Below are positions 48,079 to 57,447 of a DNA stretch of 64,000 bases, in pieces (positions within the stretch are counted from its first letter, which is position 1; the number at the start of each line of letters is the position of its first letter). Source of the stretch: Roseithermus sacchariphilus (GTDB lineage Bacteria > Bacteroidota > Rhodothermia > Rhodothermales > MEBIC09517); contig CP030158.1 in NCBI GenBank assembly GCA_003285105.1, positions 3,610,449 through 3,674,448 of the forward strand, read 5' to 3'. The notes below the pieces were generated by a model. It made no database searches and was not told the DNA's origin. It was given only the letters and a program-made list of their open reading frames with translations. Both the position numbers and the translations under genes were made by a program.

Positions 48079-48699
48079 GTAGTCCTGCCGGTCGTCGGGG
48101 TGCAGGCGGAGGACGTTGGCCCGGGTCAGGAGCACCAGCGTGGCCGAGGCGCGCCGCCGCGGAATGTCCGCCAGCGTGGCGAACTGCCGGACCGTGATCT
48201 GCCCGTAGGCGTCCAGGTAGCGCATCAGCATCAGCTCCTTGTCCCCGAACTCGAACCGCACGCTCTCGGCCTCCTCCCCCCGCATCAGCGCGACCACCTC
48301 GCGGCTGGCCTCGACGCTCTTGTCCTCCACCCGCACGAAGACCCGCCCGCGGCGCTCGCCGGGCCGCACCAGCCGGTGGGGCTTGTCCCCGCTCTCCGGC
48401 ACGTGGACGACGATCACGTCGCGGCGCCGTGCGACCGCCACGCGCTCCATGCGCACGGGGACGTGCGGGCGGCAATGCTCGGCCAGCGCCGTCCGCAGGG
48501 CGAACTCTTCTTCCTCGGCATCACGCAGCCCGACGACGGTCCCGTCGTCGGCCACGCCGAGCAGCACGTGGCCTCCGTGGGTGTTGGCGAGGGCGATGAC
48601 CTCCTTGGCCATCCGTTCCGGACGCGGCACCTTGCGTTTGAACTCGAGATGAATCCCCTCACCGAGCGCTGCGAGCCGGCTCAGTTCCTGGTGGGTCAT
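48061..48699 (-). CDS. AlbA_2 (Schlafen-like) domain protein with a C-terminal winged helix
   Basis: The 212-residue protein has an N-terminal AlbA_2 (Schlafen AAA_4-like) domain, seen in EGIHLEFKRKV, ALANTHGGHVLLGVADDG and VVGLRDAEE. A winged-helix segment (QITVRQFATLADIPRRRASATLVLLTRANVLRL) fits DNA or RNA binding. Bacterial members are mostly uncharacterised transcription-regulator-like proteins. The 3' end is odd: the stop codon is in an 18-bp tandem duplication and the same FTLAY peptide is encoded again right after it. The gene lies between gpsA (166 bp upstream) and parC. Confidence 0.8.
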   Translation of the reverse strand: MTHQELSRLAALGEGIHLEFKRKVPRPERMAKEVIALANTHGGHVLLGVADDGTVVGLRDAEEEEFALRTALAEHCRPHVPVRMERVAVARRRDVIVVHVPESGDKPHRLVRPGERRGRVFVRVEDKSVEASREVVALMRGEEAESVRFEFGDKELMLMRYLDAYGQITVRQFATLADIPRRRASATLVLLTRANVLRLHPDDRQDYFTLAY

Positions 48700-48865
48700 G
48701 ACGAAGGAGCGGTGTTTCGGTGGGATGAACCGGCCGAAGCCGTGCGGAAGCGGAGGTCACATAGGCATCAGGGGCAGGTCGTCGGTGAGGGCGTCGAACC
48801 GGCGGAAGCGGATCGGTGCCGGGAGGAACCTACGGGGAGCGCGGCGACCGATGCAAGCCGGCCGG

Positions 48866-49894
48866 TCAGGGTTGGAGGGCCTTCGGCAGCCACTCTTCGT
48901 GCTTGGCGGAACGGCTCATGAGTTCTTCGACGGCCTCGGCAGGCCGTTTCCCTTCGAACAGGATGGCGTGGACGGCCTCCGTGATGGGCATCTCGATGCC
49001 GTGGCGCCGGGCCAGCTCGCACACGGACACCGTGGTGCGCACGCCTTCGGCCACCATCTGCATCTCCGCTTCCACCTCCTCCAGCGTCCGCCCCCGCCCG
49101 ATCTGCTCGCCGAGGTAGCGGTTGCGGCTGTGGCGGCTCATGCACGTCACCACGAGGTCGCCAATGCCGGCCAGCCCGCTGAAGGTCGCGGCATCGGCGC
49201 CCATGGCCATGCCCAGCCGCTGGATCTCGGCCAGCCCGCGGGTGATGAGCGCCGCCTTCGCGTTATCCCCGAACCCGACGCCGTCGCTCATGCCGGCGGC
49301 GATGGCGAGCACGTTCTTGACGGAACCGCCGATCTCCACGCCGAGGACGTCGTCGTTGACGTAGACCCGCAGCCGCGGCGTCATGAACACGGACTGGATC
49401 ACGTGCGCCACGGCCAGCGACGGCGCGGCCGCCACCAGCGTCGTCGGTTTCCCGAGGGCCACTTCCTCGGCATGGCTGGGCCCGTAGAGCACCCCGATGC
49501 GGGCCGACGGCACGGACCGGAGGACGTCCCGCAGCACCTGCGTCGTGGTCATCAGCGTGCCGTTCTCGATGCCCTTGGCCAGGGACACCACGATGAGATC
49601 ATCGTGGACGTGGGGTTCGAGTTGCCGGGCCAGCGCCCGGACGGACTGGGACGGCGTCGCGATCACCCAGAAGTGCGCCCGCTCGGCGGCCTCCGCAAGG
49701 TCGGCGGTGATCCGGACGGCCTCGGGGATGGCGGCCTCGGGCAGGTAGGTGGGGTTGTGCCGCGTGCGAGCCATCGCGGCAGCGGCATCCGGCCTCCGGG
49801 CCCAGAGCATGACGTCCTGCCCTCCGTGGGCCAGACTCACGGCCAGCGCCGTCCCCCAGCTCCCGGCCCCGAATATGGCAATGGTCCGGCTCAC
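48866..49894 (-). CDS. gpsA: Glycerol-3-phosphate dehydrogenase [NAD(P)+]
   Basis: The 342-residue enzyme reduces dihydroxyacetone phosphate to sn-glycerol 3-phosphate for phospholipid synthesis. The Rossmann motif FGAGSWGTAL starts at residue 8, and HNPTYLPEA and VSLAKGIENGT follow. The catalytic Lys lies in GSVKNVLAIAAGMSDGVGFGDN, and the substrate-binding element ALITRGLAE is present. The start codon is GTG at 49894. It follows plsY on the same strand (70 bp), so the pair covers G3P production and its first acylation. Confidence 0.94.
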   Translation of the reverse strand: MSRTIAIFGAGSWGTALAVSLAHGGQDVMLWARRPDAAAAMARTRHNPTYLPEAAIPEAVRITADLAEAAERAHFWVIATPSQSVRALARQLEPHVHDDLIVVSLAKGIENGTLMTTTQVLRDVLRSVPSARIGVLYGPSHAEEVALGKPTTLVAAAPSLAVAHVIQSVFMTPRLRVYVNDDVLGVEIGGSVKNVLAIAAGMSDGVGFGDNAKAALITRGLAEIQRLGMAMGADAATFSGLAGIGDLVVTCMSRHSRNRYLGEQIGRGRTLEEVEAEMQMVAEGVRTTVSVCELARRHGIEMPITEAVHAILFEGKRPAEAVEELMSRSAKHEEWLPKALQP

Positions 49895-49964
49895 CGGTAC
49901 CCTCCTGTCCCGAACAGCGTGGTACGACTACAGGTTGTTCACGAGCCTGCGGGCGACGAACGCC

Positions 49965-50666
49965 TCATGCTTCCTGGCGCGTGGGACGAATCTCGCCGCG
50001 CCCCACCATCCCCCGCGCCGGGCGAAAGGTACGCACGCGGTTTTCCGTCCCCTGCCTCAGCCGCTGGATGTTCGAACGATGGGCATAGATGATCCCCGCC
50101 GCCATCAACAGGCTGATGACCAGCAGGCTCCCGTCCAGATCCACCCCGAACACGTACTTGCGAACGGCCACGGACGCCGGGAAGACGATCACGGCCACGA
50201 GCGACGAAAGGGAGACGTAGCGGGTGGTGAAGAGGGTCAGCGCGAAGGCGGCCAGGGTGATGAGCATGGACACGGGCGCCAGAGCCAGCAGCACGCCTCC
50301 CGCCGTGTTGACCCCTTTCCCGCCCTTGAAGCCGGCCCAGACCGGGAACATGTGCCCCGCGATGGCGGCCAGGCCGGCCAGCAGCCGGATGGACGTGTCG
50401 GTCTCCCAGACCCCGAAGGCAGCCGGCACCTCGTCGATCCGAAGGGACGCGATGACCCCCGCCGCCAGCGCGCCTTTGCCAACGTCGATCACGGTGGAGA
50501 GCACACCGGCCTTCCAGCCCAGCACCCGAAAAGCATTCGTGGCCCCGGCATTGCCGCTGCCGTGCTCCCGCACGTCGATGCCGTACATCATCTTGCCCAC
50601 CCAGACGCTCGACGGGATCGAGCCGATCAGGTAGCTGAGCACGAGGATGACGAGCAGGGATAGCAT
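49965..50666 (-). CDS. plsY: Glycerol-3-phosphate 1-O-acyltransferase PlsY
   Basis: The 233-residue integral membrane protein transfers acyl groups from acyl phosphate to glycerol 3-phosphate. Motif 1 (YLIGSIPSSVWVGKMMYGIDVREHGSGNAGATNAFR), motif 2 (GHMFPVWAGFKGGKGV) and motif 3 (YVSLSSLVAVIVFP) are all present, with about five membrane helices. The C-terminal tail is short, basic and cytosolic. ATG 50666 (MLSLL) is preferred to ATG 50702, which would add a non-hydrophobic lead. gpsA lies just downstream. Confidence 0.94.
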   Translation of the reverse strand: MLSLLVILVLSYLIGSIPSSVWVGKMMYGIDVREHGSGNAGATNAFRVLGWKAGVLSTVIDVGKGALAAGVIASLRIDEVPAAFGVWETDTSIRLLAGLAAIAGHMFPVWAGFKGGKGVNTAGGVLLALAPVSMLITLAAFALTLFTTRYVSLSSLVAVIVFPASVAVRKYVFGVDLDGSLLVISLLMAAGIIYAHRSNIQRLRQGTENRVRTFRPARGMVGRGEIRPTRQEA

Positions 50667-50772
50667 GGGACGTCGCGGATCTGATGCAGAACCCCCGGGC
50701 AACGCCGCCCGGAGCTACGGTTTTACAGCCCCTCCACCGGCGAAAGTTTCCCGTTCAACCTCCGGGCAAGGC

Positions 50773-51774
50773 TCAGGCGGGCACCACCTGGCCGATGGGC
50801 ACAGGAGCCTCACCGAGCAGATCCAGCACCCGCCGGGCCGCATCGAGACGCTCGGCCGGCACCACGGCGACGAGCCCGATGCCGAGGTTGAAGGTGCGCC
50901 GCATGTCGTCTTCCGGCACGTTCCCCTTCGTCTGGATCAGATCAAAGATCGGCGGGCGGGACCAGGCGGTGTAGTCGACCTCGAAGGTGAGGCCGTCGGG
51001 CATGACGCGGGCCAGGTTGCCGGGGAGGCCGCCGCCGGTGATGTGAGCGAACGCGTGCACGCAGCCGGCGTCGATGAGGGCGCGGATGGGCTTGAGGTAG
51101 GAGCGGTGCACCGCCAGCAGCGCCTCGCCGACGCTCGCTCCACCGAGGACATCGGGGCGGTCGTCGACGTCGAAGGCCTCGAAAAGCACCTTGCGGGCCA
51201 GGGAATAGCCGTTCGTGTGGAGCCCGGTGGAGGGCAGGCCCAGCAGCACGTCCCCGTCCTGCACCCGGCTGCCGTCGAGGATCGCCGCCCGCTCGACCAT
51301 CCCGACGATGGTACCGGCCAGGTCGTACTCGCCCGGGGCATACAGGTCCGGCATCTCCGCCGTCTCCCCCCCGATCAGCGCGCAGCCATTGGCCTTGCAG
51401 CCGCGCGTGAAGCCGTAGACGACCTGCTCGGCCACGCCGGGGTCGAGCCGCCCCGTGGAGAAGTAGTCCAGGAAGAACAGCGGGCGGGCGCCGCAGACGG
51501 CGATGTCGTTGACGCAATGGTTGACCAGATCCTCGCCCACGGTGTCGTGCCGGTTCATGCGGAAGGCGACCTTCAGCTTCGTCCCCACGCCGTCGACCGA
51601 GGAGACCAGCACCGGCTCGCGGTAGGCGCTCGTGTCGAGCTGGAAGAAGGCACCGAAGGCCCCGATGTCGGCCAGCACGCCGGGGGTGAACGTCTGCCGG
51701 ACGAGCGGCTTGATGCGTCGGACGGTTTCGTCGCCGGCTTCGATGTCGACACCGGCTTCGCGGTAGGTGGCCAT
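50773..51774 (-). CDS. purM: Phosphoribosylformylglycinamidine cyclo-ligase
   Basis: The 333-residue AIR synthetase forms the imidazole ring in purine synthesis using [49 protein letters not shown] and [12 protein letters not shown] are standard PurM blocks. [15 protein letters not shown] at ATG 51774 is the usual N-terminus, so the upstream in-frame start is rejected. The length is near the usual 340. No other pur genes are in the window. Confidence 0.95.
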   Translation of the reverse strand: MATYREAGVDIEAGDETVRRIKPLVRQTFTPGVLADIGAFGAFFQLDTSAYREPVLVSSVDGVGTKLKVAFRMNRHDTVGEDLVNHCVNDIAVCGARPLFFLDYFSTGRLDPGVAEQVVYGFTRGCKANGCALIGGETAEMPDLYAPGEYDLAGTIVGMVERAAILDGSRVQDGDVLLGLPSTGLHTNGYSLARKVLFEAFDVDDRPDVLGGASVGEALLAVHRSYLKPIRALIDAGCVHAFAHITGGGLPGNLARVMPDGLTFEVDYTAWSRPPIFDLIQTKGNVPEDDMRRTFNLGIGLVAVVPAERLDAARRVLDLLGEAPVPIGQVVPA

Positions 51775-51848
51775 GATGGGGCGGGATGGATGGCAGGACG
51801 GAGTCGGAAAGATAGGCGAGCGCCGGATTCGATGCCGTCGGCGGTGCG

Positions 51849-52934
51849 TCAATTTCCTGTGGTTCCGTCGGGGCGTTGCGCGGGGTCGGCGGCCTGCGGG
51901 GACGCCGTCAGGCCCAGCTCGCGCCGCACCACCGGCGCCACCTCGGTCCCGAACAGCTCGATGGAGCGCAGCCGCTGGGCCTGCGGCATGGGGCCGACGC
52001 TGAACTGCACCAGGAAGCGATCGTGCCCGAAGATCTCGTGCTGGAACAGGATCTTGTCGATGATCTGCCGGGGGCTACCGACGAACGAGGCACCGCGCAG
52101 CCCGCAGGAGGCTTCGAACTGGGCGCGCGTCATCGGCGGCCACCCTCGCTCCCGCCCGATGCGGTTCATCACCTCGGCAAACGGGGGATAGGCTTCACGG
52201 ATCGCCTGCTGGGACGTCTCGGCGATGTAGCCGTGGGCGTTGATGCTCAGCGGCGGCGGCGTGTGCCCGGCCTCGCGCGCCGCCTGGCGGTACAGGGCCA
52301 CCATCGGCGCAAAGCGTTCGGGCAGCCCGCCGATGATGGCCAGCGCCATGGGCAGGCCCAGCCGTCCGGCGCGTCGGGCCGACTCGGGCGTGCCGCCCAC
52401 GGCGATCCAGACGGGGAGCGGGTTCTGGAGCGGGCGGGGATAGACGCCCTGCCCCCGCAACGGCGGCCGGAACCGCCCGGACCACGTCACCCGCTCCTGC
52501 TCGCGCAGCGACAGCAACAGATCCAGCTTCTCCTCGAACAGGGCATGATAGTCGTTCAGATCGTAGCCGAAGAGCGGGAACGATTCGATGAAAGACCCGC
52601 GTCCGACCATGATCTCCGCCCGGCCGCCGGAGAGCAGATCCAGCGTGGCGAATTGCTGAAAGACGCGGACGGGATCGTCGGAGCTGATCACCGAGACGGC
52701 GCTGGTCAGGCGGATGCGCCGGGTGCGCGCCGCGGCGGCCGCCAGCACCACGGCCGGTGCGGAGACGACGTAATCGGGGCGGTGGTGCTCCCCGACGCCA
52801 AAGACGTCCAAGCCGACCTGATCGGCCCGTTCGATTTCTTCGACGAGTTCGCGCAGCCGCCTGGCCGGATCGACGGCGGACCCGGTGGCCGGATCCAGCG
52901 CGGTTTCGCCGAACGAGTAGACACCCAACTCCAT
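51849..52934 (-). CDS. LLM-class flavin-dependent oxidoreductase
   Basis: The 361-residue luciferase-like monooxygenase has [10 protein letters not shown] at the start. [43 protein letters not shown] and [19 protein letters not shown] are typical of the bacterial LLM group. It uses reduced FMN or F420; the substrate is unknown. ATG 52934 is the natural start. It lies 74 bp before purM on the same strand. Confidence 0.87.
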   Translation of the reverse strand: MELGVYSFGETALDPATGSAVDPARRLRELVEEIERADQVGLDVFGVGEHHRPDYVVSAPAVVLAAAAARTRRIRLTSAVSVISSDDPVRVFQQFATLDLLSGGRAEIMVGRGSFIESFPLFGYDLNDYHALFEEKLDLLLSLREQERVTWSGRFRPPLRGQGVYPRPLQNPLPVWIAVGGTPESARRAGRLGLPMALAIIGGLPERFAPMVALYRQAAREAGHTPPPLSINAHGYIAETSQQAIREAYPPFAEVMNRIGRERGWPPMTRAQFEASCGLRGASFVGSPRQIIDKILFQHEIFGHDRFLVQFSVGPMPQAQRLRSIELFGTEVAPVVRRELGLTASPQAADPAQRPDGTTGN

Positions 52935-53072
52935 GGGAGGCTCCGATGATGCATGGTTAGGACAGCACGGTACGTCCCGCTCGAACGACCCGCTCGGACG
53001 GCCCGGCCGGTCGCACCGCGCGGCCTGTACGTTCACGGGGGCGCGGGGTTCGCAGCCCGCACGCCGGGGCGG

Positions 53073-53930
53073 CTACCGCCGGGCCTTGAAGGTGGTGCGC
53101 CCGGCTAGGGCTTGCAGGCGGACCTGTGCCTGCTGGAAAAGCGAAAGCGTGATGGGCGCGCTCCAGACGTCGTAGCGTCGGCGCTCGATCTCGTGGAGCA
53201 CCTCCAGCCCTCCGATCCAGGCTCGCTTGAAGGGGCCGCGGAGGCGCCACGGCAGGTCGTGCACGAGCGGCCGCCCCTGCGCGAAGGCATCGCGGGCCCG
53301 GATGACCTGCTTCCACAGCAGCTTGCGGACGCGCTCGTCGAGCCGGCCCTCCCGGAGGGCATCGAGCGAGACGCCGGCTTGCTCCAGATCCGCCAGGGGG
53401 ATGAACACCCGATCGGTCTGGAGGTCCGCCGGGAGGGTGAGCAAGACGCGCGTCAGGAAGAAGCCGCGGGCGAGCTCATCGGCATGGCGTTGCTGCGAGC
53501 GCAGCGTGGCACCGGCCAGGTAGGCCAGCAACCGGGCATGAGGGGCCACCCAGTCCTGCATGAACGCATTGAGGTCCTCGGCCGTCTCCAGCCGCAGCGG
53601 GGGCTCGTACCGGGCGGCGCCCCGGATCTGCCGGGCCAGCAGCTCCCGGGGGAGCCGGTGTGCCGCGCAGGCTTCGTAGGCCGCGGCCCAGACCTCCGGG
53701 GGGACGATCGACACCGGCTTCCCGGCACCGGCCCGCCGGACCTGATCCTCGAAGAAGGCCGTCCGGTCGGCGCCATCCAGCGCGGGCACGCGCGGCTCGG
53801 CCAGGTGCGTGTGCCAGTGCCACAGGGCCTGCGCGGCGGGCTGCACCGCCCGCGGCCAGCCTTCGTAGAAGGGGCGCGGCCAACGTGCCGCCGCCCATCC
53901 GCTGGAGGTCTGGTTTGTCGTTTCGTTCAT
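53073..53930 (-). CDS. Squalene/phytoene synthase-like protein with degraded Asp-rich motifs
   Basis: The 285-residue protein matches the second half of the trans-isoprenyl diphosphate synthase (SQS/PSY) fold: LPRELLARQIRGAARY, RGFFLTRVLLTLPADLQTDRVFIPLADLEQAGVS, and GLEVLHEIERRRYDVW. The region that normally reads NxLRDxxED is RVLLTLPADL, and the first DDxxD motif is not apparent in the N-terminal part. Catalysis is therefore doubtful, unless the chemistry differs. It may be a folding or assembly factor, as for the human NDUFAF6 relative. ATG 53930 is the start. It is adjacent to the enoyl-CoA hydratase (31 bp). Confidence 0.72.
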   Translation of the reverse strand: MNETTNQTSSGWAAARWPRPFYEGWPRAVQPAAQALWHWHTHLAEPRVPALDGADRTAFFEDQVRRAGAGKPVSIVPPEVWAAAYEACAAHRLPRELLARQIRGAARYEPPLRLETAEDLNAFMQDWVAPHARLLAYLAGATLRSQQRHADELARGFFLTRVLLTLPADLQTDRVFIPLADLEQAGVSLDALREGRLDERVRKLLWKQVIRARDAFAQGRPLVHDLPWRLRGPFKRAWIGGLEVLHEIERRRYDVWSAPITLSLFQQAQVRLQALAGRTTFKARR

Positions 53931-53961
53931 GGTGGAAGGGACCCTGGAGGCGCACGCGACG

Positions 53962-54783
53962 TCAGGAGCCCGGAGGGCCGGCAGGCCCCCTCGGCTCCGA
54001 AGCGCGTTGCCAGGGCGGCGTCGTATCCTGGAGGAACGCCGCGATACCGGCCTGGCAGTCATCCGTTCCGCGTGCAAACGCGTTCATCTGCACCGCATAG
54101 GCCAGGGCCTCCTGCAGCCCCATCCCCGGCATCTGCGCCAGCATCTGCTTCGTCAGCCGCACCGCCGACGCGCTGGTTTGCGAGGCGATCTCCTCAGCCG
54201 TCTGTCCTACGACGGCGTCCAGTTCGTCCTCGGCCACGCAGCGGGTGATCAGGCCGATCCGTGCGGCCTCCCGGGCCGGGATGAGATGGCCGCGCAGCAA
54301 CAGATCGCGGGCGGCGGCCTCGCCCAGCTTGCGCCGTACGAACACCATGACGATGGCCGGGACGAACCCGATGCGCACCTCGGTGAACCCGAACCGCGCC
54401 GGCTCGGCGGCGACGGCCACGTCGCAGACGGCGGCCAGCCCGCACCCCCCGGCCAGGGCGTGCCCGTGCACGCGGGCGATGACGGGCTTCGGGTGCAGGT
54501 AGATCCGCGCGAACAGCTCCGCCAGGCGCTGCGAGTCGGCCAGGTTGTCGAGCGCGGAAGCCGTCTGCATCGCCTCCAGCGCCGCCAGGTCCGCGCCGGC
54601 CGAGAACACCTTGCCCGCCGCCGCCAGCACCACCACGCGGACGCGGTCGTCCGCCGCGGCGTCGTCCAGGGCCGCCCGGCACGAGGCCACGAGGGACGCA
54701 TTGAGCGCGTTGCGCTTGTCGGGGCGGTTGAGGGTGATCGTGGCGACCCGCCCGGTCACGTCGTACAGGAGATCCTGGCTCAT
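53962..54783 (-). CDS. Enoyl-CoA hydratase/isomerase family protein
   Basis: The 273-residue crotonase-fold enzyme has ITLNRPDKRNALN at the N-terminus, and KVFSAGADLAALEAM supplies the first oxyanion hole. VIARVHGHALAGGCGLAAVCDVAVA is the second signature. GFTEVRIGFVPAIVMVFV suits the methylglutaconyl-CoA hydratase-like subgroup, but that is not certain. It would act in fatty or branched-chain acyl-CoA breakdown. ATG 54783 (MSQDL) is used; ATG 54798 and 54792 are also in frame. The last dozen residues are Gly/Pro-rich and unlikely to be folded. Confidence 0.88.
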   Translation of the reverse strand: MSQDLLYDVTGRVATITLNRPDKRNALNASLVASCRAALDDAAADDRVRVVVLAAAGKVFSAGADLAALEAMQTASALDNLADSQRLAELFARIYLHPKPVIARVHGHALAGGCGLAAVCDVAVAAEPARFGFTEVRIGFVPAIVMVFVRRKLGEAAARDLLLRGHLIPAREAARIGLITRCVAEDELDAVVGQTAEEIASQTSASAVRLTKQMLAQMPGMGLQEALAYAVQMNAFARGTDDCQAGIAAFLQDTTPPWQRASEPRGPAGPPGS

Positions 54784-54870
54784 GGAAGGCATCGGCAAGG
54801 CATCGGCGACGGGAAGGCAGGAACGCAGCGCCGCCCGGTTCGGTTCGGGCGGGATCGGTCGGGCAGGCGC

Positions 54871-55998
54871 TCAGGGGTAGAGGCGATAGCGGGGCGTCGG
54901 GTGCCAGGCCGGCCCGGAGCCCCGCGAGAGCACCGCCTGCATCATCATCATCTCCCCGACGCTCTCCGGCGTCACCAGCCCCAGCAGCCGCCCGTCATAC
55001 CCGACGACCGGCAGCGCGGGGCAGCGGCTCTCCTGCATCAGCTGGAACGCCCGTTCGAAGCTCTCATCCACCCGCACCACGGGCACCCCCGTGTGCATGA
55101 CGTCGCGGACGGGGGTCTGCGGCCCCTGCGTGCGCAACGCCCGGATGATGGCATCCTGCGTCAGCATCCCCACGACGCGGCCCTGTGCGTCCAGCACCGG
55201 AAACTCGTGCTGGTACGACTGCACGACGGCGGCGGCGGCCTCATCGACCGTCGCGTCCGCCGGCAACGCGGCGAAGTGGGTCACCATGGCTTCGGAGACG
55301 AGCAGGCCGCGGGCGAGGTCTTTGATCTGTGCCACCGCCGCCTCCTGGGAGGCCCCCAGATAGACGAACAGCGCCACGAAGACCAGCAAGGGGTTCGAGA
55401 AGAGGCCGATGAAGCCGAACAGAAAGGCGATCCCCTGCCCGACCGCCGCGGCGATCTGGGTGGCCCGCGCGTAGTTCATGCGCATGGCCAGCAGCGCCCG
55501 CAACACCCGTCCACCATCCATGGGGAAGGCCGGGATCAGGTTGAAGACGACCAGCACGATGTTCACCCAGGCCAGCCTCGGTACGAGCCCGGCCCGGTGA
55601 TCCGTGAGCGGTCCCCAGGAGAAGGCATCGCCGGGGCGGGCCATCAGCAACAACAGCACCGCCGCGATCACCACGTTGACCGCCGGGCCGGCCAGGGCCA
55701 CGATCAGTTCCTGCCGTGGCTGGTCCGGCATGCGTTGCAGGCGGGCCACCCCGCCGATCGGCAGCAACGTGATGTCCGGCGTGGGAATCCCGAAGCGCCG
55801 GGCCGCCAGGGCATGACCGAACTCGTGCAGGAGCACACAGCCAAAGAGCAGCAGGAGAAACAGCACCCCGTCCACGGCGGCCGCGGGCCCTCCCTGCCGG
55901 TAATACACGAAACCGACCCAGGCCAGCAGCAGCAGAAAGGTGACGTGGATGCGCACCTCGGTGCCGGCAATTCGTGCTATTTTGATCGACCAACGCAT
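54871..55998 (-). CDS. Site-2 protease family (M50) zinc metalloprotease with two CBS domains
   Basis: The 375-residue inner-membrane protease has the zinc motif HEFGH (residues 58-62). A second metal motif is NLIPAFPMDGGRVLRALLA, and about six helices complete the domain. Two CBS domains follow (about 235-290 and 295-355, VRDVMHTGVPVVRVDE). This is the SpoIVFB-like/CBS-fused S2P group, in which the CBS pair senses adenosine nucleotides. Substrates are typically membrane-bound regulators. The anti-sigma at 26.3 kb is a formal candidate only. Confidence 0.9.
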   Translation of the reverse strand: MRWSIKIARIAGTEVRIHVTFLLLLAWVGFVYYRQGGPAAAVDGVLFLLLLFGCVLLHEFGHALAARRFGIPTPDITLLPIGGVARLQRMPDQPRQELIVALAGPAVNVVIAAVLLLLMARPGDAFSWGPLTDHRAGLVPRLAWVNIVLVVFNLIPAFPMDGGRVLRALLAMRMNYARATQIAAAVGQGIAFLFGFIGLFSNPLLVFVALFVYLGASQEAAVAQIKDLARGLLVSEAMVTHFAALPADATVDEAAAAVVQSYQHEFPVLDAQGRVVGMLTQDAIIRALRTQGPQTPVRDVMHTGVPVVRVDESFERAFQLMQESRCPALPVVGYDGRLLGLVTPESVGEMMMMQAVLSRGSGPAWHPTPRYRLYP

Positions 55999-56056
55999 GG
56001 GACCTGGAATAAGGCTCTACAGATCGTGAATGAAGAAGATATACGGCACGAGGGGT

Positions 56057-56803
56057 TCACGCCCGATCTTCCTGCCGGGACAGGTCTCGAATGTGTTCCT
56101 CCCGTGCGTGCTGATGGGCTGCTTCATCGGTCATGTCTCGCTCTGCGAGTTCGATCAGCCGATGGCTCCGACCATACACGATGAGTTGATCACCCGGCAC
56201 GAGATGCAGGTCGGCCCCGGGGGCACCCACGTACGTTCCGTCGCCGCGCGTGACGCCGAGCACGATCACCCCCTCGGCCGCGAGGTCCAGGTCGCCGAGA
56301 CAGCGGCTGGCCAGCCAGCTTCCCGGTTCCACGTCAATCTCAGCGATGCGATAATCGCCGCGGAGGCGTAGCAGACTGGCGTAGTCTCGCACGTCGAGTG
56401 AGGTATACCGCCCGAGCGCCCGTTTGATAACGGACGTGAGGAGGCGGGAAAAAGCCTGGCTCCGGGCCAGCAGGACCAGCAGGATCACGCCGGCGACGAG
56501 TACCATCATCCGCTCGAAGCGTGCCCCTTCGACTTCGACGAACGAAAGCATCAAAGTCGAAATAGCCGAGACGATACCGGCCGAGCCGAGCCAGATCAGC
56601 AGGGAGATAATCCGCCGCCGTACCGGGGTCCCGACGACGCTCTCGGCCTCGGCCGTGGTAAACCCGGCTGCCGAGAAGGCCGAGAGCGCCTGGAACCGGG
56701 CCACGTCCTCGGACAGCCCGGTCATGACGAGGGCAACGGCCCCAATGCGGATCACCAGCAGGGAAACGGCCAGGATCAGCAGAAAGGAAACGACGCCGAT
56801 CAT
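56057..56803 (-). CDS. Membrane protein with a TrkA_C (RCK_C) domain
   Basis: The 248-residue protein has about four membrane helices in residues 1-120. Within them LSAFSAAGFTTAEAE resembles the P-loop/filter region of TrkH-like K+ transporters. Residues about 165-230 form a TrkA_C (RCK_C) ligand-binding domain (EIDVEPGSWLASRCLGDLDLA, then GDQLIVYGRSHRL). It may be a K+-linked gating or sensing protein. It is the last member of the four-gene chain. Its start (ATG 56803) overlaps the stop of the sigma gene by 4 bp (ATGA). Confidence 0.8.
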   Translation of the reverse strand: MIGVVSFLLILAVSLLVIRIGAVALVMTGLSEDVARFQALSAFSAAGFTTAEAESVVGTPVRRRIISLLIWLGSAGIVSAISTLMLSFVEVEGARFERMMVLVAGVILLVLLARSQAFSRLLTSVIKRALGRYTSLDVRDYASLLRLRGDYRIAEIDVEPGSWLASRCLGDLDLAAEGVIVLGVTRGDGTYVGAPGADLHLVPGDQLIVYGRSHRLIELAERDMTDEAAHQHAREEHIRDLSRQEDRA

Positions 56804-57447
56804 GACGCCGCCCGCACGCGTCGTACCTTGCGACGGGCCTCTTGCAGCAGGCGAGCCGTCTCGCGGACCGACCGGCCGGTGGCTACCGCCACTTCGGCCA
56901 GCGTCAGCGCGTGCCGGTCGTGCAAGAGCAACACCTGGCGCGGCTCGGGTTCCAGGCCGCCGAGGGCGCTTTCGTCCTCCAGCGCCTCATCCGGCAACGG
57001 AGCATCCTCATCCGGAATGGCATCCTCCCAGCGGGGCAGGTCGTCGGGCTGGTACCATTCCCAGAAGGACTCGTCATCGTCGAAGAGCGGCTCGGGGGGG
57101 AGTGGATCTTCGAGCGACACCGCCCAGAGCCCGCGTTCGAGCCGTTCGGCGCGGATCAGCTTCTGCAGGACGCGGTGCTGCGTGCCCAGCAGCCAGGCCC
57201 GCAGGCTGAGCCCGTCGGGTCGCTGGCGGCGGCTCTTCCAGGCCCGCAACAACGTTTCCCCTACCAGCTCCTCCGGGGTCACGAAGTCCGGCGGGAGATC
57301 GCCCAGCTGCCGGTGATACGCCAGGTCGCGCCGGGCGGCACGCAGCAGTTCATCCAGATGAGGCTCGATCAAGCGATGAAACGCCGTGCGGTCTCCGTCG
57401 AGCACCGCCGGCCATTCCGTTTCGTAGGTCATGTTCTCTCGGTTCAT
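56800..57447 (-). CDS. Atypical ECF-like sigma factor with an acidic linker
   Basis: The 215-residue protein has a sigma region 2-like segment (FVTPEELVGETLLRAWKSR then LSLRAWLLGTQHRVLQKLI). The region 4 helix-turn-helix is LTLAEVAVATGRSVRETARLLQEARRKVRR. Between them lies a long acidic linker, rich in Asp/Glu/Trp (FDDDESFWEWYQPDD onward), longer than normal in ECF factors. It starts at ATG 57447, overlapping the stop of the SpoIIE-type phosphatase (ATGA at 57444-57447), and its stop overlaps the next ATG. No anti-sigma gene lies beside it. Regulation through the phosphatase is the obvious hypothesis. Confidence 0.78.
   Translation of the reverse strand: MNRENMTYETEWPAVLDGDRTAFHRLIEPHLDELLRAARRDLAYHRQLGDLPPDFVTPEELVGETLLRAWKSRRQRPDGLSLRAWLLGTQHRVLQKLIRAERLERGLWAVSLEDPLPPEPLFDDDESFWEWYQPDDLPRWEDAIPDEDAPLPDEALEDESALGGLEPEPRQVLLLHDRHALTLAEVAVATGRSVRETARLLQEARRKVRRVRAAS

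Noticed and set aside
48020..48080. CRISPR-like array suggested by repeated CAGCGTGAA.
   Set aside because: There are only two copies with 3 bp between them, without spacers, so it is a tandem duplication.
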